Assembly (NCBI GenBank): GCA_031272405.1
Contig: JAISTW010000029.1
Span: forward strand, 1 to 32,810
Length of the DNA: 32,810 nucleotides
Direction: 5' to 3'
DNA from: Desulfovibrio sp.
Lineage (GTDB): Bacteria; Desulfobacterota; Desulfovibrionia; Desulfovibrionales; Desulfovibrionaceae
How positions within the stretch are numbered: the first letter of the stretch is position 1; each line of letters begins with the position of its first letter. This document shows positions 7,121 through 15,303 of the stretch, one piece after another. The position numbers were made by a program, and so were the translations under genes. Under the pieces are notes generated by a model. It saw only the letters and a program-made list of their open reading frames with translations, ran no database searches and was not told the origin of the DNA.

Positions 7121-8125
7121 TTACTGCCATATGCCGGGCAAATCTGCCTTGCACGACGGACAAACACCAGCTTTGCCTCTGATGCTGACGGCGTAGCCCT
7201 TGCGCTCAATGGCGACTTCACCGCACTGCGGGCAAAATGTGTCGCCGCCGAGCAGGGTTCTGACGTTGCCGATATAGACAAAATCAAGCCCTGTTTCACG
7301 GCCGATGCGCCAAGCGTCTTCCAGCCGCGCGACCGGCGTTGCCGGATGATCCGTCATTTGGTAGTCGCCGTGAAAAGCAGACAGATGCCAGGGCGTTTCG
7401 CGGCCGAGCTCATCGTGTATGAAGGCGGCAATGTCCCGCAACTCGGCATCGCCGTCGTTGAGGCCGGGTATGACGAGCGTCGTCACTTCAAGCCATACGC
7501 CAAGCGACTTGAGCGTCTTCAGATTGTCCAGCACCGGTTGCAGATGGCCGTTGCAGTATTCCTTATAAAAAGTCTCCCGGAATGATTTCAGGTCAATATT
7601 GGCGGCATGGAGTCGTCTCGCGAGCGTCTGCAGGCATTCTTGCGACATATGGCCGTTGCTGACGATAACCGAACGTATGTCGGAAGTCTGGGCCAGGCCG
7701 GTTGTCTTATACATAAGTTCGAAAAAAACCGTCGGTTCGTTGTAGGTGAAGGCAATGCTGCGCACAGACTTTGATTCCGCGAGATTGACAAGCTCATCCG
7801 GCTCAATGACTTTGCCAGGTATGCGGCCGTGTTGCTGAATTTGAGAAATCGCGTAATTCTGACAAAATTTGCAGGAGAAGTTGCAGCCGGCGCTGCCGAT
7901 GGAAAAAATTTTGCTGCCGGGCAGAAAATGATAGAGGGGTTTTTTTTCGACGGGATCAAGCTGGAGGCTGGTGGCGACATTGGTCACCAGAGAAAGCAGT
8001 GTGCCGTTTTTATTCAGGCGAACTCCGCAGCGTCCTTTGTCGCCGTTTTTCAGAAGGCACTTGTGGGCGCACAGTTGACACTGAACCTGATTGTTTCTGA
8101 GACTTTCCCATAACATGGCATGCAT
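7121..8125 (-). CDS. amrS: AmrS-like radical SAM protein (AmmeMemoRadiSam system)
   Basis: 334 residues from ATG 8125, chosen because an AGGG motif lies 8 bases upstream. The longer open frame (to 8638) crosses the purM gene. Features in order: an N-terminal four-cysteine cluster (Cys16, 19, 23, 33), and the radical SAM motif in 'GCNFSCKFCQN' (Cys81, 85, 88), followed by 'FTYNEPTVFFE'. A C-terminal CxxC...CxxC zinc-ribbon-like segment ends the protein. This layout matches the radical SAM member of the AmmeMemoRadiSam system, whose reaction is undefined. It is the first gene of a minus-strand operon with cobO and a deoxyribosyltransferase-like gene. No AMMECR1 or Memo partner is present in the window. 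Confidence 0.88.
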   Translation of the reverse strand: MHAMLWESLRNNQVQCQLCAHKCLLKNGDKGRCGVRLNKNGTLLSLVTNVATSLQLDPVEKKPLYHFLPGSKIFSIGSAGCNFSCKFCQNYAISQIQQHGRIPGKVIEPDELVNLAESKSVRSIAFTYNEPTVFFELMYKTTGLAQTSDIRSVIVSNGHMSQECLQTLARRLHAANIDLKSFRETFYKEYCNGHLQPVLDNLKTLKSLGVWLEVTTLVIPGLNDGDAELRDIAAFIHDELGRETPWHLSAFHGDYQMTDHPATPVARLEDAWRIGRETGLDFVYIGNVRTLLGGDTFCPQCGEVAIERKGYAVSIRGKAGVCPSCKADLPGIWQ

Positions 8126-8222
8126 AACGGCACCCTGTCGGTAGATGGTTGCTACTGAGAACGGAAGACAATATAGCAACAGACTCCGCTTTGGTCTACA
8201 AAAATGACTGCCAAAAAGATTC

Positions 8223-8251
8223 TTGGGATTCGTGGGAAAATCTGTTATGAG
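8223..8251 (+). promoter_or_regulatory. Possible promoter of purM
   Basis: TTGGGA (8223-8228) and TATGAG (8246-8251) are separated by 17 bases, 24 bases before the purM start. Each box matches consensus at four of six positions, so this is a weak prediction. Confidence 0.3.
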
Positions 8252-8275
8252 TCCTTTCAAGGAAGGAGGTGGAGA

Positions 8276-9328
8276 ATGTCCAATGACCGCGCGAAGGCCT
8301 ATAGCTCCGCCGGAGTCAACATTTTCACGGGCAAAGAACTTGTTGAACGCATAAAGCAGCATGTCGCCAGCACGCGAACCAGGGGGGTCGTTTCCGATAT
8401 CGGCGGATTCGGCGGACTTTTCAGGCCGGATCTGACAGGGGTGGAAGAACCGGTTCTTGTTTCTTCCACAGACGGCGTCGGAACGAAACTCAAGTTTGCC
8501 TTTGCCTTCAACAGGCATGACACAGTCGGTATTGATCTTGTCGCCATGAGCGTCAATGATATTCTTGTCCAAGGCGCTCATCCCCTGTTTTTTTTGGATT
8601 ATTTCGCGACAGGGCGGCTTGACGTGGAAATCGCCCAAACAGTCATCGGCGGCATAGCCAAGGGCTGCCGTTTGGCGAGTTGTGCCCTGCTGGGCGGCGA
8701 GACGGCGGAGATGCCGGATATGTACGCGCCGGGCGAATATGACCTGGCCGGCTTTTGCGTCGGCATTGTCGACAATTCCAAACTTGTTGACGGGGCCGGC
8801 ATCCAGGTGGGCGACAAAATTATCGGCATAGCGTCCTCAGGCCTGCATGCCAACGGTTTTTCACTGGTTCGGAAAATTCTTGCCGAAACGGGGCTTTCCG
8901 GCGATGATGCTTTGCCCGGCGCTGACGGAGGCCTGGTTAAAGATGTGTTGCTGACTCCGACAACCATATATGTGGAGCCTGTGCGCTCACTGTTGCGGGA
9001 CATGTGCGTCAAGGGGATGGCCCACATTACGGGAGGCGGTTTTTATGACAACATTCCGCGAGCCCTGCCGCCTCAAGTGGAAGCAAGACTTTTTTTTGAT
9101 TCCTGGGATATTCCTCCTGTTTTTAGATGGCTCAAAGACGCGGGAGGGCTTTCCTGGCCGGAGATGCTTCAGATTTTCAACTGCGGCATAGGGTATGTTC
9201 TGTTTACGCCCTCCGATCAAGCCGATGAAGTCGTCAACAGAATTCAGGCATTCAATATGAAAGCGTTCATCATAGGCGAATTGTCAAAGCGTTCCGGTCC
9301 GGACGAACAGGTTATGATAATACGCTAG
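8276..9328 (+). CDS. purM: Phosphoribosylformylglycinamidine cyclo-ligase
   Basis: 350 residues, normal length for PurM (AIR synthetase), the fifth step of purine synthesis: FGAM + ATP gives AIR. The start at 8276 follows a near-perfect Shine-Dalgarno (AAGGAGGT), preferred to the upstream ATG at 8204. Family motifs: 'YSSAGVNIFTG' near the N-terminus, 'VSSTDGVGTKLKFA' and 'HDTVGIDLVAMSVNDILVQGA' (about 60-100). Further on are 'GGETAEMPDMYAPGEYDLAGFCVG' (about 140-165), 'IASSGLHANGFSLVR' and 'HITGGGFYDNIPR'. All expected substrate-binding glycine loops are present. It is divergent from amrS and followed by a cysteine-cluster protein 20 bases downstream. Confidence 0.96.
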   Translation: MSNDRAKAYSSAGVNIFTGKELVERIKQHVASTRTRGVVSDIGGFGGLFRPDLTGVEEPVLVSSTDGVGTKLKFAFAFNRHDTVGIDLVAMSVNDILVQGAHPLFFLDYFATGRLDVEIAQTVIGGIAKGCRLASCALLGGETAEMPDMYAPGEYDLAGFCVGIVDNSKLVDGAGIQVGDKIIGIASSGLHANGFSLVRKILAETGLSGDDALPGADGGLVKDVLLTPTTIYVEPVRSLLRDMCVKGMAHITGGGFYDNIPRALPPQVEARLFFDSWDIPPVFRWLKDAGGLSWPEMLQIFNCGIGYVLFTPSDQADEVVNRIQAFNMKAFIIGELSKRSGPDEQVMIIR

Positions 9329-9348
9329 CTGCCAACAATTGGGGAACT

Positions 9349-9801
9349 ATGGAATCTCATTCTCAGAACGCTGTTTTTCACTGCAAAATGTGTGGACAAT
9401 GTTGCGTGGGCCGTGGGGGGATAGTGGCCTCTCCCAGAGATATTTCCAACCTTTCCGCTTTGTTGCTGATTGATGAGGAAGAATTCACCGTCCGATACAC
9501 GGAGCTGTCAGGCGGGAAAACCCAAATACGCACAGGCGACGACGGGAATTGCATTTTTTTTGTCAGGGATATCGGTTGCGCAGTTCACAGGGCCAAGCCG
9601 GCTGTCTGTCGCGCCTGGCCTTTTTTCAGGGGCAATATAGTGGATCCGGAAAGCCTGGAACAGGCCAAGGGATTTTGTCCGGGCATATCGCCGTTCGTCA
9701 GCCATGCCGATTTTGCGATGCAGGGCCGGAAATACTTGTCGGAGCACAAACTTTTGGCCAGCGATCCGACCTGCGAAGCCAACACTTTGATCCTCAGCTG
9801 A
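9349..9801 (+). CDS. YkgJ-type cysteine cluster protein
   Basis: 150 residues. It carries 'FHCKMCGQCCVGRGGI' (about 10-25), the CxxCxxCC signature of the CxxCxxCC/YkgJ family. Further conserved parts are 'CIFFVRDIGCAVHRAKPAVCRAWPFF' (about 67-93). These eight or so cysteines probably bind zinc or an Fe-S cluster; the family has no defined reaction. The start follows a TTGGGGA Shine-Dalgarno. It is the middle gene of a likely purM-yk-dnaJ-like transcription unit and ends one base before the next start codon. Confidence 0.87.
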   Translation: MESHSQNAVFHCKMCGQCCVGRGGIVASPRDISNLSALLLIDEEEFTVRYTELSGGKTQIRTGDDGNCIFFVRDIGCAVHRAKPAVCRAWPFFRGNIVDPESLEQAKGFCPGISPFVSHADFAMQGRKYLSEHKLLASDPTCEANTLILS

Positions 9802-9802
9802 T

Positions 9803-10735
9803 ATGCAACGTAAACCGCGCCAGCTTTCTCTCAGGGAATGCTATGAGATTCTGAAAATTCAAAAAGGGGCTGATCTTGACGCATTAAAAAAGGCCTACCG
9901 CAAACGGGCTTTTGAACTGCACCCTGACCTGAACCCCGGCAATCCGGATGCCGGACGCCAGTTTCAGCTTCTGAACGAGGCCTATGTCGCCCTTTCCGGT
10001 GTGCTCAAACCGGCGGATTCCTCCAGCCCGAGGGGAAACAACGACGGAAGGGCGGAACATTCCGCGTCCGGCGCGGCGGCTCAGGATCGTGACGACAGGG
10101 AGCATCCCGGGACTTCCGGACGTCAAGAGGATTTCGCCCGGCGGAAAGATGGCGGCGGGGCGGATGCGGAAAGCGGGGAAAAACAGCAGGACGGCGCCGT
10201 GGAGGACGGAGGCGGACAGGCCAAAACGGCAAGCAATGCTTACGCGGAACAGGACGTGTTGCGTGACCTGCTCAATGATCCTTTCGCGCGGCGCGTTTTT
10301 GAAGATATATACAGCGAGTTGAATCGCCAGCAGGCGGATGAGCGGAAAAAGAGCGAGTCGGATGCCTCCGGCCGGCCAGCAGCGGTTTCGCTGGATAAAC
10401 AGGGCAAGAAATCCACAAAAATCCACCAGAGCAATCTGGCCTGGGGAACTGCCAGATGGAATATGGACTTTAACAAGGGGATCAAGGGAATTGTCAAGGA
10501 CTGGATGCGCCGCCAGATTGACGAGGAACAGACGCTGACGCTGCCTGCCGCGCGTCTGGCCCCGGGCAAACGCATACGACTGCAAATACGGCAGGGACTT
10601 TCGAATGAACTGCGTACGGTTGAAATAACCCTGCCCGCGGATTTTGTCGTCGGCAAGCCTGTGCGCCTGAAAGGGCTCGGCAAACGCATAGGCCACTGGA
10701 GCGGAGATCTCTACCTGACGCTCCATACAGAATAA
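9803..10735 (+). CDS. J-domain co-chaperone-like protein
   Basis: 310 residues. An N-terminal J domain (about 10-68) has the invariant HPD tripeptide at 40-42, which stimulates Hsp70 (DnaK) ATPase activity. A long hydrophilic low-complexity region follows (about 75-200), rich in Gly, Asp, Glu, Arg and Lys. A C-terminal segment (about 235-310), 'LTLPAARLAPGKRIRLQIRQG...VGKPVRLKGLGKR', resembles the substrate-binding beta domain of CbpA/DnaJ proteins in reduced form. There is no zinc-finger (CxxCxGxG) region, so this is not a full DnaJ. The start is one base after the upstream stop, implying coupling. Confidence 0.88.
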   Translation: MQRKPRQLSLRECYEILKIQKGADLDALKKAYRKRAFELHPDLNPGNPDAGRQFQLLNEAYVALSGVLKPADSSSPRGNNDGRAEHSASGAAAQDRDDREHPGTSGRQEDFARRKDGGGADAESGEKQQDGAVEDGGGQAKTASNAYAEQDVLRDLLNDPFARRVFEDIYSELNRQQADERKKSESDASGRPAAVSLDKQGKKSTKIHQSNLAWGTARWNMDFNKGIKGIVKDWMRRQIDEEQTLTLPAARLAPGKRIRLQIRQGLSNELRTVEITLPADFVVGKPVRLKGLGKRIGHWSGDLYLTLHTE

Positions 10736-10756
10736 TGGCGAACCTCAGGCGAACTG

Positions 10757-11203
10757 TCAGTAGGTTTTGATATATTCTTCAAGATTGGCGCTGGTGTGAT
10801 TCCGGCTGACCCAGAAGGCCGACGCCCATACCATAAGCGCGGTTGCCTGCGTATCGTCAAGGGATTTGAGTTTTGATTCCATGGCGGCTTTGTTTGCCCC
10901 ATTGCGAAGATGTACGCCTCCGACTTCACACGCGTCGGCTATTTTCAGCAAAAGATAGGACAATTTCGTGTGGTCCGGCTGAAGTTTCGTGTCCTTGTGC
11001 GCTTCGACAATGGTTTTCAATTCTGCGGGAGTGAATACATGTTTGAGGTTGTTGATGGATCTGAAGAACGTGTCCACAGCCCAGGGCAGAATGAATTCCG
11101 CTCCCGCGCTTTTTGTGCGGAAATAGTCCTTGAGCCAGCGTTCCTGTTCAGAATTTATGCGCGCCGCTACCTGTGGCATGAAAGCCCCCAATACTTGAGC
11201 CAT
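10757..11203 (-). CDS. Uncharacterised 148-residue protein
   Basis: The frame can start at TTG 11209 or ATG 11203; ATG 11203 is listed. A third candidate, ATG 11179, has a G-rich run (TGGGGG) a few bases upstream and could be the real start. The protein is soluble, predicted mostly helical, with no signal peptide, no cysteine cluster (one Cys) and no motif that I recognise. A central part, 'FTPAELKTIVEAHKDTKL', and a C-terminal 'TALMVWASAFWVSRNH' with several Trp are the most distinctive stretches. It is convergent with the J-domain gene (21 bases between stops) and is transcribed away from an AT-rich spacer. Function unknown. Confidence 0.65.
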   Translation of the reverse strand: MAQVLGAFMPQVAARINSEQERWLKDYFRTKSAGAEFILPWAVDTFFRSINNLKHVFTPAELKTIVEAHKDTKLQPDHTKLSYLLLKIADACEVGGVHLRNGANKAAMESKLKSLDDTQATALMVWASAFWVSRNHTSANLEEYIKTY

Positions 11204-11209
11204 TGTCAA

Positions 11210-11408
11210 AAAGAGGTGTCATATTTTCACAAGTTTTTTGCAGGATATATTATTTCCCAATGAAACTCAAGATATGCTCTAGAAAGAATTATGAAAATAT
11301 TTTTCAATAATGTTGCTGTGTTATTTCATTTTTCCAACCGGCGAGAAAAATCGGCGCAGGGAAAACAGTTCCGTACGCCGTCAGCCGGCATTTTCCACAG
11401 GGGGATTC
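11210..11408. other. AT-rich divergent spacer
   Basis: 199 bases between the unknown gene (minus) and the glycerate kinase (plus). The first half is strongly AT-rich and probably holds both promoters, but I see no convincing -35/-10 pair. No riboswitch fold was recognised. Confidence 0.4.
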
Positions 11409-12554
11409 ATGCGTATTCTTGTGGCCCCGGATTCGTTTAAAGGTTCCCTTTCCGCCCTTGAGGCCGTAACGGCCATGGAGATCGGCATCAAGCGCGTGTT
11501 CCCGCTGGCCGACGTCGTCAGAGCGCCTGTGGCCGACGGCGGGGAGGGCACTGTGCAGGCGCTTGTCGCGGCGACCAACGGCATCATGCGCGGCGCAAAA
11601 GTTGCCGGGCCCCTGGGGGAAAGCGTCGAGGCCGGTTGGGGCATACTCGGCGACGGCGTAACAGGCGTTGTTGAAATGGCGGCGGCCTCGGGTTTGCCCC
11701 TGGTGCGGGAGTCACAGCGCGACCCCCGCTTTACGACGACATTCGGCGTCGGCGAGCTTGTTGCGGCGGCATTGGATGCCGGGTTGAGGCGTCTTGTGCT
11801 CGGCATAGGCGGCAGCGCCACCAATGACGGCGGGGCCGGATTCGCGCGCGCGCTCGGCGCGCGGTTTTTGGACGCGGATGGGAACGATGTCCCCGACGGC
11901 GGGGCCGGGCTTGCCCGGCTCAGCCATATAGACCTTGCCGACCTTGACCCCAGACTAAACGATTGTGACATACTTGTAGCCTGTGATGTCGACAATACGT
12001 TGTGCGGCCCTAGGGGCGCTTCCGCTGTGTTCGGTCCCCAGAAGGGCGCGACTCCTGAAATGGTGCGGCTGCTTGATGCAGCCTTGGCGCATTACGCTTC
12101 TTTGGCGGAGGGGGCAACCGGCAGGACGGTCGCGGGTGTTCCCGGCGCGGGCGCCGCCGGCGGCTTGGGGGCCGGTTTGATGTTTTTTACCAACGCCCGT
12201 TTGCGGCCCGGCGTGGAAATTGTCCTGGAAGCCATGAATTTTGACGTCCTGGCGCGGTCCGCCGACATTGTTCTTACAGGGGAAGGGAATACGGATTTTC
12301 AAACCGCCTGCGGCAAGGCTCCTGTCGGCGTGGCGGCGGCGGCCAAACGTCATGGCAAGCCCGTCATCTGCATTTGCGGCGGCCTCGGCGAAGGCTGGCG
12401 GGATGTGTTGGGCAAAGGGGTGGAGATGGTTGTCCCCTGTCCGACTTCTTCCATGAGTCTTCAGGAATGTATGGAGCGCGGGTCTGAATTGGTCAGCGAG
12501 GCCGCTGAACGGGCCATGAAACTTGTCGCCGTGGGGATGGGGCTTTCCGCATAA
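11409..12554 (+). CDS. Glycerate kinase (GlxK/GarK family)
   Basis: 381 residues, the usual length. The start ATG at 11409 has an AGGGGGA Shine-Dalgarno; the longer frame from 11310 adds a non-conserved extension. The protein opens 'MRILVAPDSFKGSLSALEA', the family N-terminal signature. Other conserved parts are 'PVADGGEGTVQAL' (about 44-56), 'LGIGGSATNDGGAGFARALG' (about 135-155), 'ACDVDNTLCGPRGAS.VFGPQKGAT' (about 194-220) and 'VLTGEGNTDFQT..GKAPVGVA' (about 286-310). It phosphorylates glycerate to 2-phosphoglycerate, feeding glycolate or glycerate carbon to glycolysis. The last 94 bases overlap the convergent AraC-type gene. Confidence 0.93.
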   Translation: MRILVAPDSFKGSLSALEAVTAMEIGIKRVFPLADVVRAPVADGGEGTVQALVAATNGIMRGAKVAGPLGESVEAGWGILGDGVTGVVEMAAASGLPLVRESQRDPRFTTTFGVGELVAAALDAGLRRLVLGIGGSATNDGGAGFARALGARFLDADGNDVPDGGAGLARLSHIDLADLDPRLNDCDILVACDVDNTLCGPRGASAVFGPQKGATPEMVRLLDAALAHYASLAEGATGRTVAGVPGAGAAGGLGAGLMFFTNARLRPGVEIVLEAMNFDVLARSADIVLTGEGNTDFQTACGKAPVGVAAAAKRHGKPVICICGGLGEGWRDVLGKGVEMVVPCPTSSMSLQECMERGSELVSEAAERAMKLVAVGMGLSA

Positions 12555-13468
12555 AAACCAACGGCAAACTTTTTAAGTCTGTTGACGTTCCTGCGCGGCG
12601 GTTCACCGAATTGCCGTTTGTACTCCCTGATAAATTGTGTGGCGCTTTCGTATCCGACAGTATGCGAAGCCGAGATGACGTCGTAACGGTCAATGAGCAT
12701 CAATCGTTGCGCCTCATGTAGACGCAACAGTTTTTGGAATTGCAGCGGGCTGAGATTTGTGACTTCCCTGAAGTGGCGATGGAAGGTGGAAGGGGCCATA
12801 TTGGCCGTATCGGCCAAGGTTTCAACGCGGAGCGGTTTGTTGTACTTCTCCCGCAACAAGGAAATCGCCCTTGCAATCTGGTTGGTTTTGGTTCCCATCG
12901 CGCATACGCTTCTCAACCATCCGCCCTGGGGGCCGGTAAGCAAACGATAGTGAATTTCCCGGATAATCAGGGGTGCCATGACGGGAATTGCTTTGGGCTC
13001 GTCGAGAAGTTCCACCAAACGCAAAAGAGCATCCATGAGTTTGGATTCTGCTTTTGCGACGCTCATGGCCTTTGGAGAACAAAATTCTTTTGGGCAGGGC
13101 GCGGCGGTTTCCATAGCCAGTTGCGCCACCATCTGCCTGTCCAGGCTTAATGCCGCTGAGAGAAACGGTTCTTCCGGCGAGGCGAAGGTCACGTAGTTGA
13201 CGATCGGCATGTCCACGCCGACTATACAGCAATAGCCCGCGCCGTACCGATATTCTTCTTCGCCGACTATGGCGCATTTGGAGCCTTGAACAATGACGCC
13301 GACCACAGGCGTATAAAACATGTTGTGGATTTCATCAACATCTTCCCGGCGTGAAAGCGTGAGTCCGGGAATCGCTGTCGGGAATCGCCCTAGTTCCGGA
13401 AGCAGTCTCAGTATTTGTTCTTTCAGCCGTTCTCTGGTCAGCCAGCCGTCAGTCTGGATATCTGCCAC
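12461..13468 (-). CDS. AraC-family transcriptional regulator
   Basis: 335 residues. It starts with GTG at 13468, preceded by an AGAGAGG Shine-Dalgarno. The N-terminal half (about 20-185) resembles the AraC_N ligand-sensing cupin domain ('YTPVVGVIVQGSK', 'YRYGAGYCCIVGVDMPI'), as in YqhC-type regulators. The C-terminal part (about 205-300) holds two helix-turn-helix units ('VETLADTANMAPSTFHRHFRE' and 'ISASHTVGYESATQFIREYKRQFGEPP'). The final 31 residues after the HTH domain are encoded opposite the end of the glycerate kinase gene and are not typical of the family. The gene is divergent from the cupin-DUF362-CMD genes, which it probably regulates. Confidence 0.9.
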   Translation of the reverse strand: MADIQTDGWLTRERLKEQILRLLPELGRFPTAIPGLTLSRREDVDEIHNMFYTPVVGVIVQGSKCAIVGEEEYRYGAGYCCIVGVDMPIVNYVTFASPEEPFLSAALSLDRQMVAQLAMETAAPCPKEFCSPKAMSVAKAESKLMDALLRLVELLDEPKAIPVMAPLIIREIHYRLLTGPQGGWLRSVCAMGTKTNQIARAISLLREKYNKPLRVETLADTANMAPSTFHRHFREVTNLSPLQFQKLLRLHEAQRLMLIDRYDVISASHTVGYESATQFIREYKRQFGEPPRRNVNRLKKFAVGFYAESPIPTATSFMARSAASLTNSDPRSIHS

Positions 13469-13690
13469 AGCGCAACCTCTCTGGTTTCAAGTATCTTCTT
13501 TGAAATCCCGTATCGGATTATAATGAAAATATAAGCGGAAATTTTGTAAACGTCCAGTGTGCGAGAGGATTAGGCAGAAAATAGGCACATTTGTTTATTG
13601 TTTTCCGTCAGTTCGAAATTTATTGTGTCTATACTTTAAGGTTGGCTTGAATATATACACGCGGATCACCGTATTTCCACAGGAGCGACC
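13469..13690. promoter_or_regulatory. Divergent regulatory region, araC-type gene / cupin operon
   Basis: 222 AT-rich bases between divergent starts. TATACT at 13631-13636 could be a -10 box for the cupin operon, but no good -35 box stands before it, as expected for an activator-dependent promoter. A Shine-Dalgarno (CAGGAGCG) precedes the cupin ATG. Operator half-sites could not be defined by eye. Confidence 0.35.
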
Positions 13691-14188
13691 ATGAAAGTTT
13701 TCATTGTTATGATGTTTCTGCTCCCGGCGGCAATGAATTGTTATGAAGGACAGGCAATAGCAAGCGAAAGGAAACAGTCGCAGACGATCACGAAAGCCGG
13801 AACACAACCCTCGGTCAGAGGCTCGGACAAGTTTTTTACCGGGAATGTGCGCATTGAACCCTTGTTTTCGGCAAAAGGGACGGACGCACCGTTTGGTGGG
13901 GCGTATGTGACCTTTGAACCGGGCGCGCGTACTTTCTGGCATACACACCCGACAGGGCAACAGCTGCTGGTGGTTTCCGGCGTCGGACGCACTGGCGACC
14001 AAACGGGTACGCTGGAAGAAGTCAGGGTGGGAGATGTTCTTTGGTGTCCCCCAGGCGTCAAGCACTGGCATGGGGCCGCCCCTGCGACAGCCATGACGCA
14101 TTTGGCCCTGACCGGAACGCTCCCTGACGGGAAAAACGTCGAATGGATGGAACCGGTAACCGACGAGCAATACAACGGCAAGAGATAG
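13691..14188 (+). CDS. Exported cupin-domain protein
   Basis: 165 residues. Residues 1-25 look like a Sec signal peptide, with probable cleavage after 'GQAIA'. The remainder is a single cupin domain with metal-binding motif 1 'FWHTHPTGQQLLVVSG' (His84, His86, Gln90/91) and motif 2 'PPGVKHWHGAAP' (His125, His127), then 'MTHLALTG'. This pattern matches the small cupins found beside carboxymuconolactone decarboxylase-like genes and related to bacterial cupin hydroxynitrile lyases. Substrate is unknown. It is the first gene of a cluster with DUF362 and CMD-like proteins, divergent from an AraC-type regulator. The export signal is unusual for this class. Confidence 0.85.
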   Translation: MKVFIVMMFLLPAAMNCYEGQAIASERKQSQTITKAGTQPSVRGSDKFFTGNVRIEPLFSAKGTDAPFGGAYVTFEPGARTFWHTHPTGQQLLVVSGVGRTGDQTGTLEEVRVGDVLWCPPGVKHWHGAAPATAMTHLALTGTLPDGKNVEWMEPVTDEQYNGKR

Positions 14189-14220
14189 CGTTATCCTCTT
14201 GACGAGATGAGCATTTGTCA

Positions 14221-14234
14221 GTGAAATCACATAA
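14221..14234 (+). repeat. 14-nt element, copy 2
   Basis: An exact second copy of GTGAAATCACATAA (see 3426-3439). Here it ends two bases before the DUF362 start codon, where a Shine-Dalgarno would be expected and is not obvious. A repressor or a coincidental match are both possible. Confidence 0.4.
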
Positions 14235-14236
14235 AT

Positions 14237-15241
14237 ATGGAACACACTGTTATGCGCGACAAAAAATGTGCTCTTGATGCTTTGAGTTCTCGCCGTGATT
14301 TTTTGAAAGCCGGCGCGGCGGTTACAGGAGCCCTGGCAGTTTCCGGCGTCTTTCCTGGCGCGATTCCAGCCTTAGCCGGTTCAGGAGAAAAAGCGAAAGT
14401 CTATTTCACCAAGGAAGCCAACGCGGAAGGCTTACTCAAGCTCTATGAGAGAATTCATCAGAGGCTTACGGGCAAAATCGCGGTCAAGCTGCATACCGGG
14501 GAGCCGGATGGGCCGAGCATTCTTCCTCGTGACATGGTTAAGGCGCTTATGGCAAAAATTCCCGACAGCGCCATCGTTGAATGCAACGTGCTCTATTCCG
14601 GCCCCAGGAAAACAACGGAAGGACATCGAAAAGTCATCATTCGAAACGGTTGGACATTCTGTCCTGTGGACATTTTGGACGAAGACGGCGATGTCGGCCT
14701 CCCCATACCTGGAGGCAAGCAACTTACGGAAGTGGCTGTAGAACATATCCTGAATTACGACTCCATGCTTGTCCTCACCCATTTCAAAGGACACGTCATG
14801 GGCGGATTTGGAGGTTCGCTCAAGAACATTTCCATAGGTTGCGCTTCCGGCAAGGCCGGAAAAGAACAGATTCACCGACAGGGTGCGGAACTTTGGTCCG
14901 GTGGGCCACGTTTCATGGAACGCATGGTAGAAGGAGGCAGAGCGATAACGCATCGCTTTGGAACCCGCATCGCCTACATCAACGTGCTGCGGAACATGTC
15001 TGTGGATTGTGATTGTGTGGGAACACAAGCGGCAAAGCCTGTTGCGCCGGATATCGGTATGTTGGCTTCCTCGGATATTCTTGCAGTCGATCAGGCATCA
15101 GTTGATATGGTGTACGCCCTGCCCGAATCGCAGAAGCGTGACCTTGTGGAGCGGATTGAAAGCCGCAGTGGACTGCGCCAGCTTGAATATATGAAGACAA
15201 TGAGTATGGGCTGCAACAGATATGAATTGATTTCTCTATGA
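14237..15241 (+). CDS. Tat-exported DUF362 domain protein
   Basis: 334 residues (320-330 if a later start is used; ATG at 14252 is an alternative). A twin-arginine signal 'SRRDFLK' lies at 18-24, followed by a hydrophobic stretch ending near 'ALAGS' (about 48), so the protein is probably folded with a cofactor before export. The mature part is a DUF362 domain: 'KIAVKLHTGEP', 'DSAIVECNVLYSGPRKTTEGH', 'LVLTHFKGHVMGGFGGSLKNISIGCASGKAGKEQIH' and 'DIGMLASSDILAVDQASVDMVY'. Some DUF362 proteins carry C-terminal ferredoxin domains; none is present here. Biochemical role unknown. It sits between the exported cupin and the CMD-like protein. Confidence 0.87.
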   Translation: MEHTVMRDKKCALDALSSRRDFLKAGAAVTGALAVSGVFPGAIPALAGSGEKAKVYFTKEANAEGLLKLYERIHQRLTGKIAVKLHTGEPDGPSILPRDMVKALMAKIPDSAIVECNVLYSGPRKTTEGHRKVIIRNGWTFCPVDILDEDGDVGLPIPGGKQLTEVAVEHILNYDSMLVLTHFKGHVMGGFGGSLKNISIGCASGKAGKEQIHRQGAELWSGGPRFMERMVEGGRAITHRFGTRIAYINVLRNMSVDCDCVGTQAAKPVAPDIGMLASSDILAVDQASVDMVYALPESQKRDLVERIESRSGLRQLEYMKTMSMGCNRYELISL

Positions 15242-15303
15242 CATCATGAGCCGTATACATTGCCTGAATATGTATAGGAAGCAACCCCCGTATGGAGGAC
15301 AAT

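Noticed and set aside
7114-7299. N-terminal extension of the CobO frame
   Set aside because: It overlaps amrS and the family starts with the short hydrophobic strand before the P-loop, present at 7113.
8126-8638. N-terminal extension of the AmrS frame into purM
   Set aside because: The extension is antisense to purM and lacks family similarity; the conserved protein begins near 8125.
11310-11408. Possible riboswitch or N-terminal extension before the glycerate kinase
   Set aside because: No conserved riboswitch core was recognised, and the extension lacks family similarity while the ATG at 11409 has a strong ribosome site.
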